A stretch of 64,000 nt of DNA. Origin: Actinernus sp. WN-2022. Its lineage: Eukaryota; Cnidaria; Anthozoa; Actiniaria; Actinernidae. The notes under the pieces are model-generated. The model had not been told where the DNA came from. It saw only the letters and a program-made list of their open reading frames with translations, and did not search any database. Shown here in pieces: positions 21,440 to 32,398 of the stretch. Position 1 is the stretch's first letter; the number at the start of each line of letters is the position of its first letter. The DNA lies in assembly GCA_030867875.1 (NCBI GenBank), contig JAOWCC010000748.1, positions 1 to 64,000 of the forward strand, given 5' to 3'. The position numbers and the translations under genes were made by a program.

Positions 21440-22123
21440 CCCTCTTTTATATTTAAAGAAAAAGAGCTAGCTAGAAAACATACTATTACAGGTGCCAGAG
21501 CACTAAGATTGCGATATGGTTACTTAAATACACATGATAACACAAGACAAGTTCTTTAAAGTTAAATATTTTATTTATTTTTCATTTTCTTCTTCTAATA
21601 TGGGAAAACTGTCAAATACAGAGCTTGGCCTTCCTGTGGTCATTTCGACCATTGCATCACTCATGGTGCCGTTCGTCAATGTTTCGTGTACTATCCGAAG
21701 TATTAACCCCGTAATTACGGCTTTATATAATATAGTATAAAAGAAAGAAGGAATCTGCTCAACTATTACAATACTATTCGTTTAATTATGACTACTTTAC
21801 CTTGTTGAGCGGCGGCCATGTTTGACAAATGCCATGCAGAGTTCGTTCGTTTGAGCGGTATATTAGCTCTATTTTCCTCAGCTTATTTGTCGACATACCG
21901 GATCAAAAGTAAAGAAAAACCTTTACTATTGTTCTGTATCAGGCTTATTTCGATAACAATTTAGTAAGAAAGAAAGAAAAACGCTTCGAAGTCCAGCTAC
22001 AAATAATTACCACGGCCTGACGGGTCAACCCCAGTATGGCGTTTAATAATTGCTATGGGCCAACAAGTCACGTGCCATCTGTTGTCAAAAAGCTTTGAAA
22101 CGCTAGAAAATGGTAGTTTGTTT
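21440..22123. other. unassigned region
   Basis: No gene or repeat recognised. Short frames only. Confidence 0.35.
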
Positions 22124-23135
22124 GGGTCTTCGTTTTTGGGTCTTCGTTATCTAGGGTCTTCGTTTTTGGGTCTTCGTTATCTAGGGGGGTCTTCGTTTTC
22201 GGGTCTTCGTTATCTAGGGTCTTCGTTTTTAGATCTTCGTTATCTAGATCACACGCGGGTGATCTAGATAACGAAGACCTAGAAAACGAAGACCCTAGTT
22301 ATCTAGGGGGGTCTTCGTTTTTAGATCTTCGTTATCTAGGGGGGTCTTCGTTTTCGGGTCTTCGTTATCTAGGGTCTTCGTTTTTAGATCTTCGTTATCT
22401 AGGGGGGTCTTCGTTTTCGGGTCTTCGTTATCTAGGGTCTTCGTTTTTAGATCTTCGTTATCTAGATCACACGCGGGTGATCTAGATAACGAAGACCTAG
22501 AAAACGAAGACCCTAGTTATCTAGGGGGGTCTTCGTTTTTAGATCTTCGTTATCTAGGGGGGTCTTCGTTTTCGGGTCTTCGTTATCTAGGGTCTTCGTT
22601 TTTAGATCTTCGTTATCTAGGGGGGTCTTCGTTTTCGGGTCTTCGTTATCTAGGGTCTTCGTTTTTAGATCTTCGTTATCTAGATCACACGCGGGTGATC
22701 TAGATAACGAAGACCTAGAAAACGAAGACCCTAGTTATCTAGGGGGGTCTTCGTTTTCTGGTCTTCGTTATCTAGGGTCTTCGTTTTTCGGGTCTTCGTT
22801 ATCTAGGGTCTTCGTTTTTCGGGTCTTCGTTATCTAGGGTCTTCGTTTTTCGGGTCTTCGTTATCTAGGGGGGTCTTCGTTTTCGGGTCTTCGTTATCTA
22901 GGGTCTTCGTTTTTAGATCTTCGTTATCTAGGGGGGTCTTCGTTTTCGGGTCTTCGTTATCTAGGGTCTTCGTTTTTAGATCTTCGTTATCTAGGGGGGT
23001 CTTCGTTTTTAGGTCTTCGTTATCTAGGGGGGTCTTCGTTTTCGGGTCTTCGTTATCTAGGGTCTTCGTTTTTGAGTCTTCGTTATCTAGGGTCTTCGAT
23101 CTTCGGTCTTCGTTTTCTAGGTCTTCGTTATCTAG
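22124..23135 (+). repeat. GGTCTTCG minisatellite with 218-bp higher-order unit
   Basis: Short units of the type GGTCTTCGTTATCTAG and GGTCTTCGTTTTCGG tile the interval. Three copies of a palindrome TAGATCACACGCGGGTGATCTA (starts near 22246, 22464 and 22682), each followed by a short inverted stretch of the same units, define a 218-bp higher-order repeat. On the minus strand this translates to low-complexity DNEDPKTKT-type peptides, which are not a gene. Confidence 0.9.
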
Positions 23136-23251
23136 ACACCCGTGGTCAGGGGGGACCTTAACGTTCACTCGCCAGCTTGCTTGCTTTCCTAAGTTTCCCT
23201 CATGCATATTCATGAGGGAAAATTAGAACTAAATGTACGGAAGCCTACAAG

Positions 23252-23330
23252 TGCACACTGAATTTCAAAAGCTCACACCGAATTCCAAAATCTCACACCG
23301 AATTCCAGAATCTCACACCGAATTCCAAAT
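23252..23330 (+). repeat. 20-bp array, left
   Basis: Four copies of CTCACACCGAATTCCAAAAT, the first diverged. Mirrored by the array at 24516-24662. Confidence 0.85.
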
Positions 23331-23444
23331 CGAAATAGCTCAACATCACTGACTTTGGGCTCCCTGTGATATCATGCACATAGAATGGTCAGCGGAGCTA
23401 CCAAAAAGGTGACAAGAAGGCCATGGCGGATAACTTGCGGTAGT

Positions 23445-23637
23445 CTAGAAACAGAAGACCTGAAGACCTAAGACCTAGAAACCAAAGACCTAGAAAGCGA
23501 AGACCTAGAAAGCGAAGACCTAGAAACCGAAGACCTAGAAACCGAAGACCTAGAAACCGAAGCCCTAGAAACCGAAGACCTAGAAACCGAAGACCTAGAA
23601 ACCGAAGGTCAAACCGAAGACCTAGAAACCGAACACC
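23445..23637 (+). repeat. CTAGAAACCGAAGAC 15-bp array
   Basis: About twelve 15-bp units. The unit is close to the reverse complement of the GGTCTTCG array at 22124-23135, so these two are also mirror-related. Confidence 0.9.
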
Positions 23638-23852
23638 TTAACTGTTGGGCCTTACTAAGCTAATAGACCAGTTCGCTGTTAATTTCGACATTTTCAAAGG
23701 GGTGCAAACATGGTGCGAATACAGTGTTTGTATGGGAATCCGATGCCAAATTTTCGACCAAAAGTCATTCATAGAACGACACTACATGCACCTGTACTAT
23801 AATGGAGAATTTGGCACAGTTTTGGAACAGTTTTCGAGTGATCTTTCGACAT

Positions 23853-23900
23853 GCGGGGTATTCTATAATTGTACCATGGAATAATTATAGAATACCCCGC
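23853..23900. repeat. perfect 18-bp hairpin
   Basis: GCGGGGTATTCTATAATT pairs with AATTATAGAATACCCCGC across a 12-base loop that contains CCATGG. Confidence 0.8.
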
Positions 23901-24084
23901 AACTTGGATCATTAATAATTTATTTTCTCAAATTTTCATACAAACCTTCTAATTTCTGAAATATCAGTTCAGCGTCTGAAAACTTAAGATACCAGGTAAA
24001 AGATTAACTGATCAAAATTTGAGGGATGTAGCTGTGCAATCGTGTTTTCAGTTTTCCATACATTTGTCTGTAAATTTTCTCGCG

Positions 24085-24260
24085 GACTGGAAAAACAATT
24101 TATCAAACAAGAAATGACATGAACAAACTACCGGAAAAAGAATGAACTCTGAGAGGAAATTATAAAATTGACCGGACCCCTGTGGAAACATCAACTGACA
24201 AAGGGTGACTTTCATTGGAAAGCCGTCGATTCTCACTGGATCAATAAAATGAACTGGAAA
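24085..24260 (+). repeat. dispersed repeat, copy 2
   Basis: Direct-orientation match to 16075-16290 (GAACTCTGAGAGGAAATT, AAAATTGACCGGACCCC, GGAAACATCAAC). Confidence 0.7.
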
Positions 24261-24515
24261 CAACGGGAAAGAGCTTTAATGGTCAAGAGGAAAATAATTA
24301 AGCTGAGGGTAAAGAAACTGAACATGTACTGGAAAAATAAAAGTGACAAAACATTATTGCTCGAGATATTGCTGATATTGCTGATTCTCTTTTCCTTCAG
24401 TTGATGTAGTGGTCTAGAAAAAAAAAATGCTTTGGATCATGAAATAAAAATATTTTTCACGAGATTTCCTAGGCCGTGTGCGTATAAACGCGCCATTTGT
24501 ATCTTGAAGTCCGGT

Positions 24516-24662
24516 GTCGGTGTGAGATTTTGGAATTCGGTGTGAGATTTTGGAATTCGGTGTGAGATTTTGAAATTCGGTGTGAGATTTTGGAATTCGG
24601 TGCCTGAGCTTTTGGAATTCGGTGTGAGATTTTGGAATTCGGTGTGAGATTTTGGAATGCAG
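24516..24662 (-). repeat. 20-bp array, right
   Basis: About seven copies of ATTTTGGAATTCGGTGTGAG, the reverse complement of the left array. One copy carries an insertion near 24602 (CCTGAGCTTT). Confidence 0.9.
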
Positions 24663-24793
24663 GGTTAACAGGCATTGCGCCATAACCCGGTGTGCCAAGG
24701 AACAGTTCAATGTTTCCTCGTCAGCGTGTATTTCCTTCTAATTTTCCTCTTGCATGTCAATGAGGGAAAATTAGAAAAAGTATGCATGCTGAT

Positions 24794-24948
24794 TAGCCTC
24801 CTCCGCAGGCACCCCTAATTTTTGAAGAAATCAGATTATGGGCTCCTTGTGGCAGGTGAAGAAAAGAGAGGGAGATTCACAGGTAACCCAATTCACGATT
24901 TTTAAATCTGATTTCTTCGAAAATTAGAGATGCCTGCGGAGGAGGCTA
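24794..24948. mobile_element. 155-bp MITE with 9-bp target duplication
   Basis: Termini TAGCCTCCTCCGCAGGCA and the reverse complement; arms of about 42 bp continue through AATTTTTGAAGAAATCAGAT. CATGCTGAT flanks both sides exactly (24785-24793 and 24949-24957). A 9-bp duplication is the hallmark of Mutator-like elements, and a MULE-type transposase lies in this window, though its own inverted repeats differ. A solitary CCTCCTCCGCAGGCA at about 40886-40900 is a relic of the same family. Confidence 0.85.
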
Positions 24949-25004
24949 CATGCTGATGAGGGAATTTAGAGATCAAATGTCCCTGAACAAACAAAGAAAA
25001 CCGA

Positions 25005-25112
25005 GGCGAGATTGTGCTAGCATAAGTTTTGGCATAATTTGGAAAAACGAGCATCATTTTTGCACTTTTTATAAAAGTAGCACTGCTAGCATAATCGGCA
25101 TATTTTTAGTTT
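25005..25112 (+). repeat. GCATAAT-family MITE fragment
   Basis: GATTGTGCTAGCATAAGTTTTGGCATAATT matches in part the end of the nested MITE at 51522-52015, including AGCACTGCTAGCATAAT. It is a truncated or shorter member. Confidence 0.6.
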
Positions 25113-26718
25113 TTTTGAAGGGAACATTACCAGAGTCATGACTTGCAAGGTCTCTAAGATTGATTATTTTCAAGTTCTGTCCATGGTTCAGTCTAATTCG
25201 TCTGGGGGAGGGGGAAGAAGGTTACCGCAATACTGCGTCGTTGCCCATGGTATTACATCAAGTAAATAGCTGAATGGTAAAATATATCTTGCCAGTTGAG
25301 TGTTGCGTCTGTGTGATTAAGGTTTATATTTCGAATATCTTAACGCATGACGTCACACAGGGAATAGTTTATTATACAAAAAAATACTGGTTGAGAGAAA
25401 TTAATTTTTATAAAGATCTATATTATATTATGGAATCGGTCTGAATTTAATAGTGGAAATGTAAAATATTTTTTTATAAAAGTATTGTATTGTATTGTAT
25501 GTTATATATTTGAAGCTCTTTTTAGTTGATTTTATCAACTATTTTGTCAAAATCAGAAGAAATTTCATTCGCATGGAGAATGAAATGTTACTGGTAAATT
25601 CCCTGACACAAATAAGGTGTGCCGTGACTTCTCAGTCATTTCCAATCAGGGTACCATCAGGAAATTAGCTAAAGTATCATTTGATACAGCTATTTCTAAA
25701 AACGTCGGATAAAAAACCTCCAGTCTACGCGACAAGACGGAGAGAGAACACGGATATCTAAACATCCATACCTTTTCAAGTTTGATCGGTAAAGAACTCT
25801 CCCGTCCATACGGAGGTCGGAGTATATTTAGTGATTAAGTAATGAATCGCGTAAGAGCGAGCTACCCCAAGAACAATAGACCCGGCGCAATCAGCCAATC
25901 AGCACACATGATTTTGCTAGAATATGCCTTAAGTGCTGTCTGAGATGTCCACAGTCAAAGTTACAAGCGAAAATTGTAGGAAACTGCTAAAACTGTATGA
26001 TGTTGACCATTTTTACTGTGAAAACATAAAGAAGACGCCATCTGGGATGGTGGGCCAATGGGAATCTGGGCCAATAGGAAAGGGAGAAAACGCAAGATCT
26101 TTGAATCACGAACCCACATACGAAATTCTCCAAGATCAAACCATAATTAGTTTGATCAAAAATAAATTTAAACTTCAAAAATTATCTAATGAAAGTGTAT
26201 TACTTCGATGGAAATTACGGGAAAGAAGAATAGAAAATTAACACCTGTTTCCATTCCTTTCCGTTCAGCTGTTCCCTTCTTATTCGGAGCATTACTTGAT
26301 ACCCATATACAGGCTCTCTAACGGTCTCGTTTTTATCGACAATGATTTTTGAAATAGCCATATCTCGGCTACGCCTCGTGTTTATATATTATTTAATTAA
26401 CACCTCGATAATGGTATGACCTTTACTAGTGTTCCTACCCCTTCTTCCTCTTCGAACTCTCCCATTGACAACAGCTCTATGTTCACAGTTATGTTTTCAG
26501 CTTTATCTGAAATATAAGGGCTCAGTAAACAGCAGATAATAAAAAAAATTCCAATTGTACCCTAAAGGCATACCGTGAAATTATCCGCTTAAGCTCCCCG
26601 ATCATAAGTCCCCTGGATATAATCCCCTTCTAGTTTATTATCGTAATGTTGCATGCTGAAATACAAGTAAAGCATAAACCTATCATAAACACTAACACAT
26701 ACGTAATACAGCTGTTTC
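25113..26718. other. unassigned region with one unrecognised short frame
   Basis: A TATTG run near 25482-25499 resembles the LINE tail at 46677. The frame at 25945-26241 (ATG start, 98 residues, lysine-rich) is not recognised and may be a relic exon. Otherwise nothing supported. Confidence 0.35.
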
Positions 26719-27460
26719 AAAAAGGTTGTCCCGGCCAAATGACAAGCGATATTCCCAGACCGAAATGGATTATGGTTATAACTGTCCAGCTGTGCGAAAC
26801 GGATAAACTACGGTGAAAATAATTCGAAAACCGATTCGAAGGAACCATTATTATTCGTTTCAAAGCTTTAACCCCCAAAACAAACTAATTCACCAGACTT
26901 TTAAGGTGATGTTACACGAGACGATTTTTAACGACGATTTTTAATGCATGTTACACGAGACAACGTTTAGCGCAACATTGTTGCGGCAACGGGTATGTTA
27001 CACGGGACGATTTTTAGCGCAACATCTAGCTAGCACCTAGGCTCCTACTCCGACACCCTCGTTTAGAAACATGGCTTATGAGTGAAGTCTTTGTTTGTTG
27101 ACGTAGCCTCGTTTCCGTGGGCGTAGCGAACAGGTTTCTGGGACGACGTTGCGCGAAAAGTCAACGGCGAGGGTGTTACACGAAGTAACTCCAACAAAAT
27201 TCGGGCAATAATGTTGCAGGTTTTTGAAGGTAATTCAAAACTTGCAACATGTTGCCGCAACGAAGATTGCGTTAAAAATCGTCCAGCGCGCCATGTTACA
27301 CTATGTTGACTTTTCGCGCAACAATGTTGCACGAAAAATCGTCGTTAAAAATCGTCTCGTGTAACATCACCTTTAGCTACAACCACATTCCAGTTCGGTC
27401 GGGGAATGTCGCTTGTTCTTTGCCGTTTTCCGGGACACCTTTTTTAAATAGGTGTAGATA
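26719..27460. mobile_element. older palindromic MITE split by a younger one
   Basis: Arms about 26719-26782 and 27378-27460 are diverged reverse complements sharing AAAAGGTTGTCCCGG, ACAAGCGACATTCCC-like and GACCGAA blocks. The better-conserved 26904-27372 element sits between them. Confidence 0.55.
26904..27372. mobile_element. 469-bp MITE with TTA duplication
   Basis: TIR begins AGGTGATGTTACACGAGACG and continues ATTTTTAACGACG; the right end is its reverse complement. TTA flanks both sides (26901-26903 and 27373-27375), as in PIF/Harbinger-type insertion. GTTACACG recurs inside. No coding capacity. Confidence 0.75.
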
Positions 27461-28149
27461 GTTAAAATGTTAGTGTCAAAAAGCCGTTAAAGTAGTTTTT
27501 GCTAACGCATTTCCAAACGTTTATTTCATCCCGGTGATTTAGCGAATTCATAATGCCGCCTCCTAATTTGCATAATTTGGAAGATAAAACTAATGCTACC
27601 ACATAAAATATCACATTTAAATTAGTGATTGGGTTCAGGTTTAGAGCAATGTGGAGAATTACTGTTGAGTTATAGGTATTTCAAATGCAGAAAAATCATG
27701 AAAGCCGGAGGCAGGAAAGGCCACGGTGGTTTTTCTCATACAAATCTTTCTAATTACGTCACTGCATTTTAAGCTGCAACCCTAAAATTTCACAAGATCA
27801 CCAATTTTAACATGCTCTTTCGCGTGGTAATGATAATGTACAAGTGGATAAACTATTGAAACAGAACCGGATATATATAAGCCCCTCCAGTTCTAAGCGC
27901 CCCCAAATCCCTTACGAATAAGTCCAGGGCTTGAATCGGGATTTTACGATATATCAGAAGCCATAACAATTGAAATTATATCACCAAAATAATAATCTCT
28001 TATTACTGCTCCCAGAGGTTCTAAAACTTACCAGCAAAGTGGGGCCTTAAAAGACCTGTGGACTCTTTCAGTATTTTGTCTAGAATTTCAGTATATGCGG
28101 TACCATTAGACTGTGGATCTGCAGCCGAGCTGGGAATATTAAAGCAAAT
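27461..28149. other. unassigned region
   Basis: No gene supported. AAGCCCCTCC / AAGCGCCCCC words near 27879-27905 resemble those near 26590-26630 and may be relics of another repeat. Confidence 0.35.
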
Positions 28150-28482
28150 AATTTTTTTTATTATTATTGACAGTTTCATTACAATACAATATCACAATAC
28201 AATAATTACAATACAATTACAAAGCAAGAAAAAATAAAATTAAAATAATAATAATAATAAATACAATTAGTTAACTTGTGCTATTATTCTATTTCGGTCT
28301 ACCAAACCAGCCATTTAAAAGGGGACCATTTTCTTTTGGTTATCGAGTTTTCGTTTTCTGTGTGTTTCTTTTCTTCTAAGAGGATGAGGAAACCTTCTAT
28401 GGAATCCGACGTGTTTCGTATGAAAGTTTGGTACATGTGAAATTTCGCTATTACTAACACATGGTTTAATAGGAGCGGTGCT

Positions 28483-28734
28483 TTACCAATTCAGTATATA
28501 TCCATATAGAATTTGAGCTGCGCTGGGAGATATTGATTGCGATGTGTATTTGCACCACCATTCTTTCGATTTATTCCAGAAAAACTTGGCTTTCGTACAT
28601 TCAACAAACATATGCTCTAAAGTGTGTCTCTCTTCATGACATGTTGGGCATGTGTCATTTTCTTTAATTTTTACTTTAAAAAGGTAAGTATTTGTAGCCA
28701 GAATATCGTGATTAAGCCTTTCAGCCCCAAACAC
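28483..28734 (-). pseudogene. LINE ORF2 C-terminal zinc-knuckle fragment
   Basis: Frame contains LNHDILATNTYLFKVKIKE followed by NDTCPTCHEERHTLEHMFVE and C, a CCHC motif (C-x2-C, H, C) typical of the extreme C-terminus of L1/Tx1-like reverse-transcriptase proteins. The frame is intact only locally; its first residues are joined to the insertion at 28735. Confidence 0.7.
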
Positions 28735-29838
28735 GACATTTGTTGTGTTTTACTGGTTACTTGCTTTGAGGATTTCAGTCTGGCTAAGTTGAAAGAGCAA
28801 GGCCTTGAGATTGACACACAACATAATGTATGGACAGATGATCCTACTGAACTGCATTTATGCATATTAAAATTGAATCATTTCATCTAAATCCTCCCTT
28901 CTTTGCAGGAGTTAACTACAGTTAACATTATTTCATTTCAGAAAAAAGACTGAAATCACACTTACAGAAAAAAATAGTTCTCCTCAGCTAGATTCTAAAT
29001 TTTCTTACAAAAATGCATGTTTCACAACAAATATAGGCTTTCAAGTTTCCACTAACCTCACTTTCTGTCCCTGAACACTGAAATTACCTGCCCAGCACTA
29101 AGCCACCATTCCATAAGCACTTCAGAGCAAGCTAAATTCAACCACTCTGACCGCAAATCATGCCGGGAAATCCAATCCACCGGTGGCATAGCACTCCCCC
29201 ATCTTCATTCTTCAAAATATAGAAGTCTAAAGCCATTTTGACCTAATAGCTTCATATTCGGGAAGCAAGTAAATATTGTCCAATATTCCAAAAAGCTATG
29301 ATAGGTGGCTCTGGACCCCCATTTATAGAACCCACGCTAAAGTGACAGAAGACGTCCTGGCCCATTCACGAGTGGGAAATGAAGCTTGTTCTCTATCACA
29401 ATTACACTGGCACAGACTCGGTTCTTTGAGAAAGTGCTGATTGAAGCTCTCATCAGACTTAATGATGTCCTCCAGCACTCTATAAATGGAGAAAAAGGCT
29501 TTAAAAAGCCTGAAATTATGTATTCCCCCAAACAAACTTCCCTCCAGCTCCGTAGAGATCTGACGTCAACATATCCAAAATGGCTGATAAAAATCTTTGA
29601 GACCCCAGGGCCGGGTTGTTCAAAGCCCGATTAGTGCTAATCCAGGGTTAATTTCCATGACAACCAATAGGTTTTGTGCAGAGCTAATCCAGGATTAACA
29701 CTAATCGGGCTTTGAACAACCCGGCCCTGTAGTATAAGTCTGTTGAAAATTCCATGGTAACAGTGACTACAGTTTTCTTAGGGGGGGAGGGTTTGTTGCA
29801 GTCTAGAATGAGCCAAAAATCAGTTAAAAGCCCTTCTC
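28735..29838. other. insertion inside the L1/Tx1-like LINE
   Basis: Splits the LINE between KLRRAF (ending near 29838 on the minus strand) and LNHDILATN (28717). It contains the palindromic MITE at 29606-29729 and otherwise no recognised gene. AGACTTAATGATGTCCTC near 29457 recurs near 54424, suggesting a shared repeat. Confidence 0.45.
29606..29729. mobile_element. 124-bp palindromic MITE
   Basis: CAGGGCCGGGTTGTTCAAAG followed by CCCGATTAGTG pairs with its reverse complement at the right end. The whole element can fold into one hairpin. No clear target duplication. Confidence 0.8.
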
Positions 29839-29839
29839 A

Positions 29840-30730
29840 GTTTAACCTCTCTCGTTATTCTAAATGGCATGATGTAAATTTGTTTTAATCTTTCCTTGCT
29901 GATTCCATGGCCTTTTATTATTCTTTCAGTGGTAAGTGCCATGAACTGCTGCTCCACCAACTCTGTTCGTGTCTTTTTAACAGTTATTGTAAGCGGATTG
30001 CTAAACCATTCAGGAGGTTCTGGCGCTAGGGTATTATTACTAATGGTAATTTGATTTTTTTTTCTTTTCGTTTATTTTTATCGCATTTATCACACCGAGA
30101 TACTGCAAAAAAAAGTTTTTATTTTGAACTTATTTTTGAAATCTGGGTTCGATAAAAGCTAACCATTTTCGTCATAAAGATCGTCAATAAAATAAATTCC
30201 GTTCATATACCATTCTTTGTCAAATATAGGTATTCATCCTATTTTTATGCCACAATTATTCCATATGATTTCCTTTTTTGTTTTGGCTGTTGGATGCTGT
30301 TTGAACCATTGTGTTTTCAGATCTTGCCAAAAAATCAACACTGACATGCCTATAAAACAACGGGAGGCATTCCAGATTGAGATATTTAACATCGTAATTA
30401 CATGTAAATAGAAAAGTGCCGCCATATTGATTTAATATTATTGTAGGGTTTATTTTCCATGCTGCGTCATCGTCAAGTCAACAAGGATATTTATCCAAAG
30501 GATTTAAAAAAAAAATCCATAACTACAAAGTTAATCATGTCGAGGCCGCCTTTTTTTTACTTCCTATTATTGTTGACTTTTTAATTTTAGGGGGTTTGTT
30601 TTCCCAAATAAATGTATACTGATGTTAGCTCTGCTACCATCTTTGAGAATCCGTCTGGTACAGTTAAAACATATGCATTATAAACAAGCTTGGATAACCC
30701 TCGGCCATGGATAGTGAGGTTCCTTTTTTC
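29840..30730 (-). pseudogene. LINE ORF2 connection-domain fragment
   Basis: Minus-strand translation in changing frames gives LSKLVYNAYVLTVPDGFS (30690 region), LKTQWFKQHPTAKTKKEIIW then NNCGIKIG (30330-30240), DKEWYMNGIYFIDDLYDENG (30220-30160) and RTELVEQQFMALTTERIIKG (29970-29910). The order matches the region downstream of the palm in L1/Tx1-type ORF2 proteins. Confidence 0.65.
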
Positions 30731-30829
30731 CCAAGTTACCAGACATTTTTTTAGATTTTTTAGCTTATCAAAGAAATATTTTTTTTACTGCTTCAATGTT
30801 ATAAGAAAAATATACACCTAGCGCTAGAA

Positions 30830-31260
30830 TAGGCTTTTGAGGCTGAGATTTAAAGGTTTTTCTTCGGAGAACCTCGCACTTCCTAGCCACATTGCTTCTG
30901 TTTTATTCAAGCCTGACACCTTACTAAAAGTGTCTAGAAGCTCGAAAAGATGGGTCATCGTCTTTTAAAAAGTATGTTGTGTCGTCTGCATATTGTGTTA
31001 ACTTGATATTTTTTCACATACGTTTATTCCTTTTACATTTTCGTCCTCTTTAGAGTGCAAGCAATTCGATACCGAGGACGAAAAGAGGACCGGACAAAGG
31101 ACAACCTTGTCTTACTCCGCGTTCCAGAAATCAGATGCATATCCGTTGTTTAAATTGTGCAGCTCGATATGTCTGAATAAAAAGTTTTGATCCAGCGTAT
31201 TAATTCAGGTCCAAAGCCAATTTTTTGTAGTGTTTTTAAAATGTAGGTCAATTCGATTAA
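30830..31260 (-). pseudogene. LINE reverse-transcriptase palm fragment
   Basis: Minus-strand translation shows RGVRQGCPLSGPLFVLGIEL (31125-31060) and, after frame changes, LTQYADDTTYFLKDDD (31000-30950) with the YADD catalytic box. This spacing and wording fit the L1/Tx1 group. Inactive through stops. Confidence 0.7.
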
Positions 31261-31302
31261 AGCAATTAATAATAATAAGCAATTTAATATTGGTCGAGGT
31301 TG

Positions 31303-31413
31303 AGCATGATAGCGAAAATTATCAAGACAGAGGTCTGCCGAAGCCGAAGGCTGAGGCTGAGGCTGATAAAAGGCACCGGCAGACCGAGGTCTTGATAATT
31401 TTCGCTATCATGC
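31303..31413. mobile_element. 111-bp palindromic MITE
   Basis: GCATGATAGCGAAAATTATC then AAGAC pairs with the reverse complement ending at 31413. The centre has GGCTGAGGCTGAGGCTGA, three 6-bp repeats. No coding capacity. Confidence 0.8.
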
Positions 31414-31756
31414 GAAAATCGAATTCAATAATTGTCAGTTTTATTATACATTTTAAGTAAACGTTTTAGCAAAAAAGAAAACTAGGGGAAATGAAGCGAA
31501 ATGAAACGCCGTCAATTGGTTTGATTACGATTGAATTTCAAGATGTTTTGTTTCTTTATATTCGAGCTACAAATTTATTTACAGAAAGACTGGAAACATA
31601 GCTGAGAGTTTAAAATAGTAAAATAGCACAAAAAGCGGAATAATTTCTCTAATTTCTAGCGTAAAATGGTCGTACTGCTTAACATCGAGCGCTACTTACA
31701 GGTAAGACGTACAGATAGTCCCTACAAATTAATATTGTACGCACGGCGCAGTCAAT

Positions 31757-31880
31757 GCTATAGCCAGATATCGAGAATTAGCTATGTTCTAAGCCAATCA
31801 GAATTGAGATAGTGAGTAAAATGTATAATAATGACATTTTTCTATTATCAGAACCGCTTACTAATCTGTCATGTATTGTC
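31757..31880 (+). repeat. ~124-bp direct repeat, copy 1
   Basis: GCTATAGCCAGATATCGAG through CCGCTTACTAATCTGTCAT recurs at 32276-32398 at high identity, flanking a palindrome. Confidence 0.8.
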
Positions 31881-31894
31881 CTCCTTGCTGACGT

Positions 31895-32268
31895 CATTGT
31901 TTACATGTTTGCCTCATTAGCATAAATTAAACTTCAAGCTACAAACAAACAGACTACATCAGTCAAAAGAGAATTTTAAACTTAGTAATCACCGAAAATT
32001 TGAGAGATATATGTTAAATATTTACGGAGAAATTGACTTTTCAAAACTGTAATATTGGGCTGTAAAATGTTCGGCTGACAGCCATACATCCTTTGTAAAT
32101 GTTGAGAGTTTTTAAACGCTCATTCCTCAAAATATATTTATCATATCACTCTCAAATTTTCGGTGATTATCAAGTGTCACAATCTCTTTCGATTTATGGA
32201 CTTTGTTTATTTGTATGTACGTCGCTTGGAAGTTTGATGTATGCTAATGAGGAAAAAACGTAAACAAA
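31895..32268. mobile_element. palindromic element between direct repeats
   Basis: Arms about 31895-32012 and 32149-32268 are reverse complements (ATTGTTTAC, CTCATTAGCATA, AATCACCGAAAATTTGAGAG). AT-rich centre. No coding capacity. Confidence 0.7.
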
Positions 32269-32275
32269 GATTCGC

Positions 32276-32398
32276 CTATAGCCAGATATCGAGAATTAGA
32301 TGTGTGTTCTTAGCCAATCAGAATTGAGATAGTGAGTAAAATAGATAATATGACATTTGTGTTTTATCAGAACCGCTTACTAATCTGTCATCTATAGC
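32276..32398 (+). repeat. ~124-bp direct repeat, copy 2
   Basis: Second copy of 31757-31880 with small differences (ATGTGTGTTCTTAGCC versus CTATGTTCTAAGCC). Confidence 0.8.

Larger units (their letters stand above)
23194..24769. mobile_element. 1.6-kb structure with hairpin ends and mirror-image arrays
   Basis: Left end TTTCCCTCATGCATATTCAT then GAGGGAAAATTAGAA. The right end is its approximate reverse complement (TTCTAATTTTCCTCTTGCAT then GTCAATGAGGGAAA). Inside each end is a 20-bp array of opposite orientation (23252-23330 and 24516-24662). No transposase. The design matches the 15.3-21.0 kb structure. Confidence 0.5.
28150..31260 (-). mobile_element. L1/Tx1-like LINE remnant, interrupted
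   Basis: Read on the minus strand, the order is reverse transcriptase (31260-30830), connection region (30730-29840), a foreign insertion (29838-28735), then a C-terminal zinc knuckle (28734-28483) and a 3' UTR ending in an A/T-rich, ACAAT-repeat tail near 28150-28260. Many stops and frameshifts. The retrotransposon is dead. Confidence 0.75.

Noticed and set aside
22830..23213. Minus-strand frame rich in DNEDPKTKT
   Set aside because: Translation of the GGTCTTCG minisatellite.
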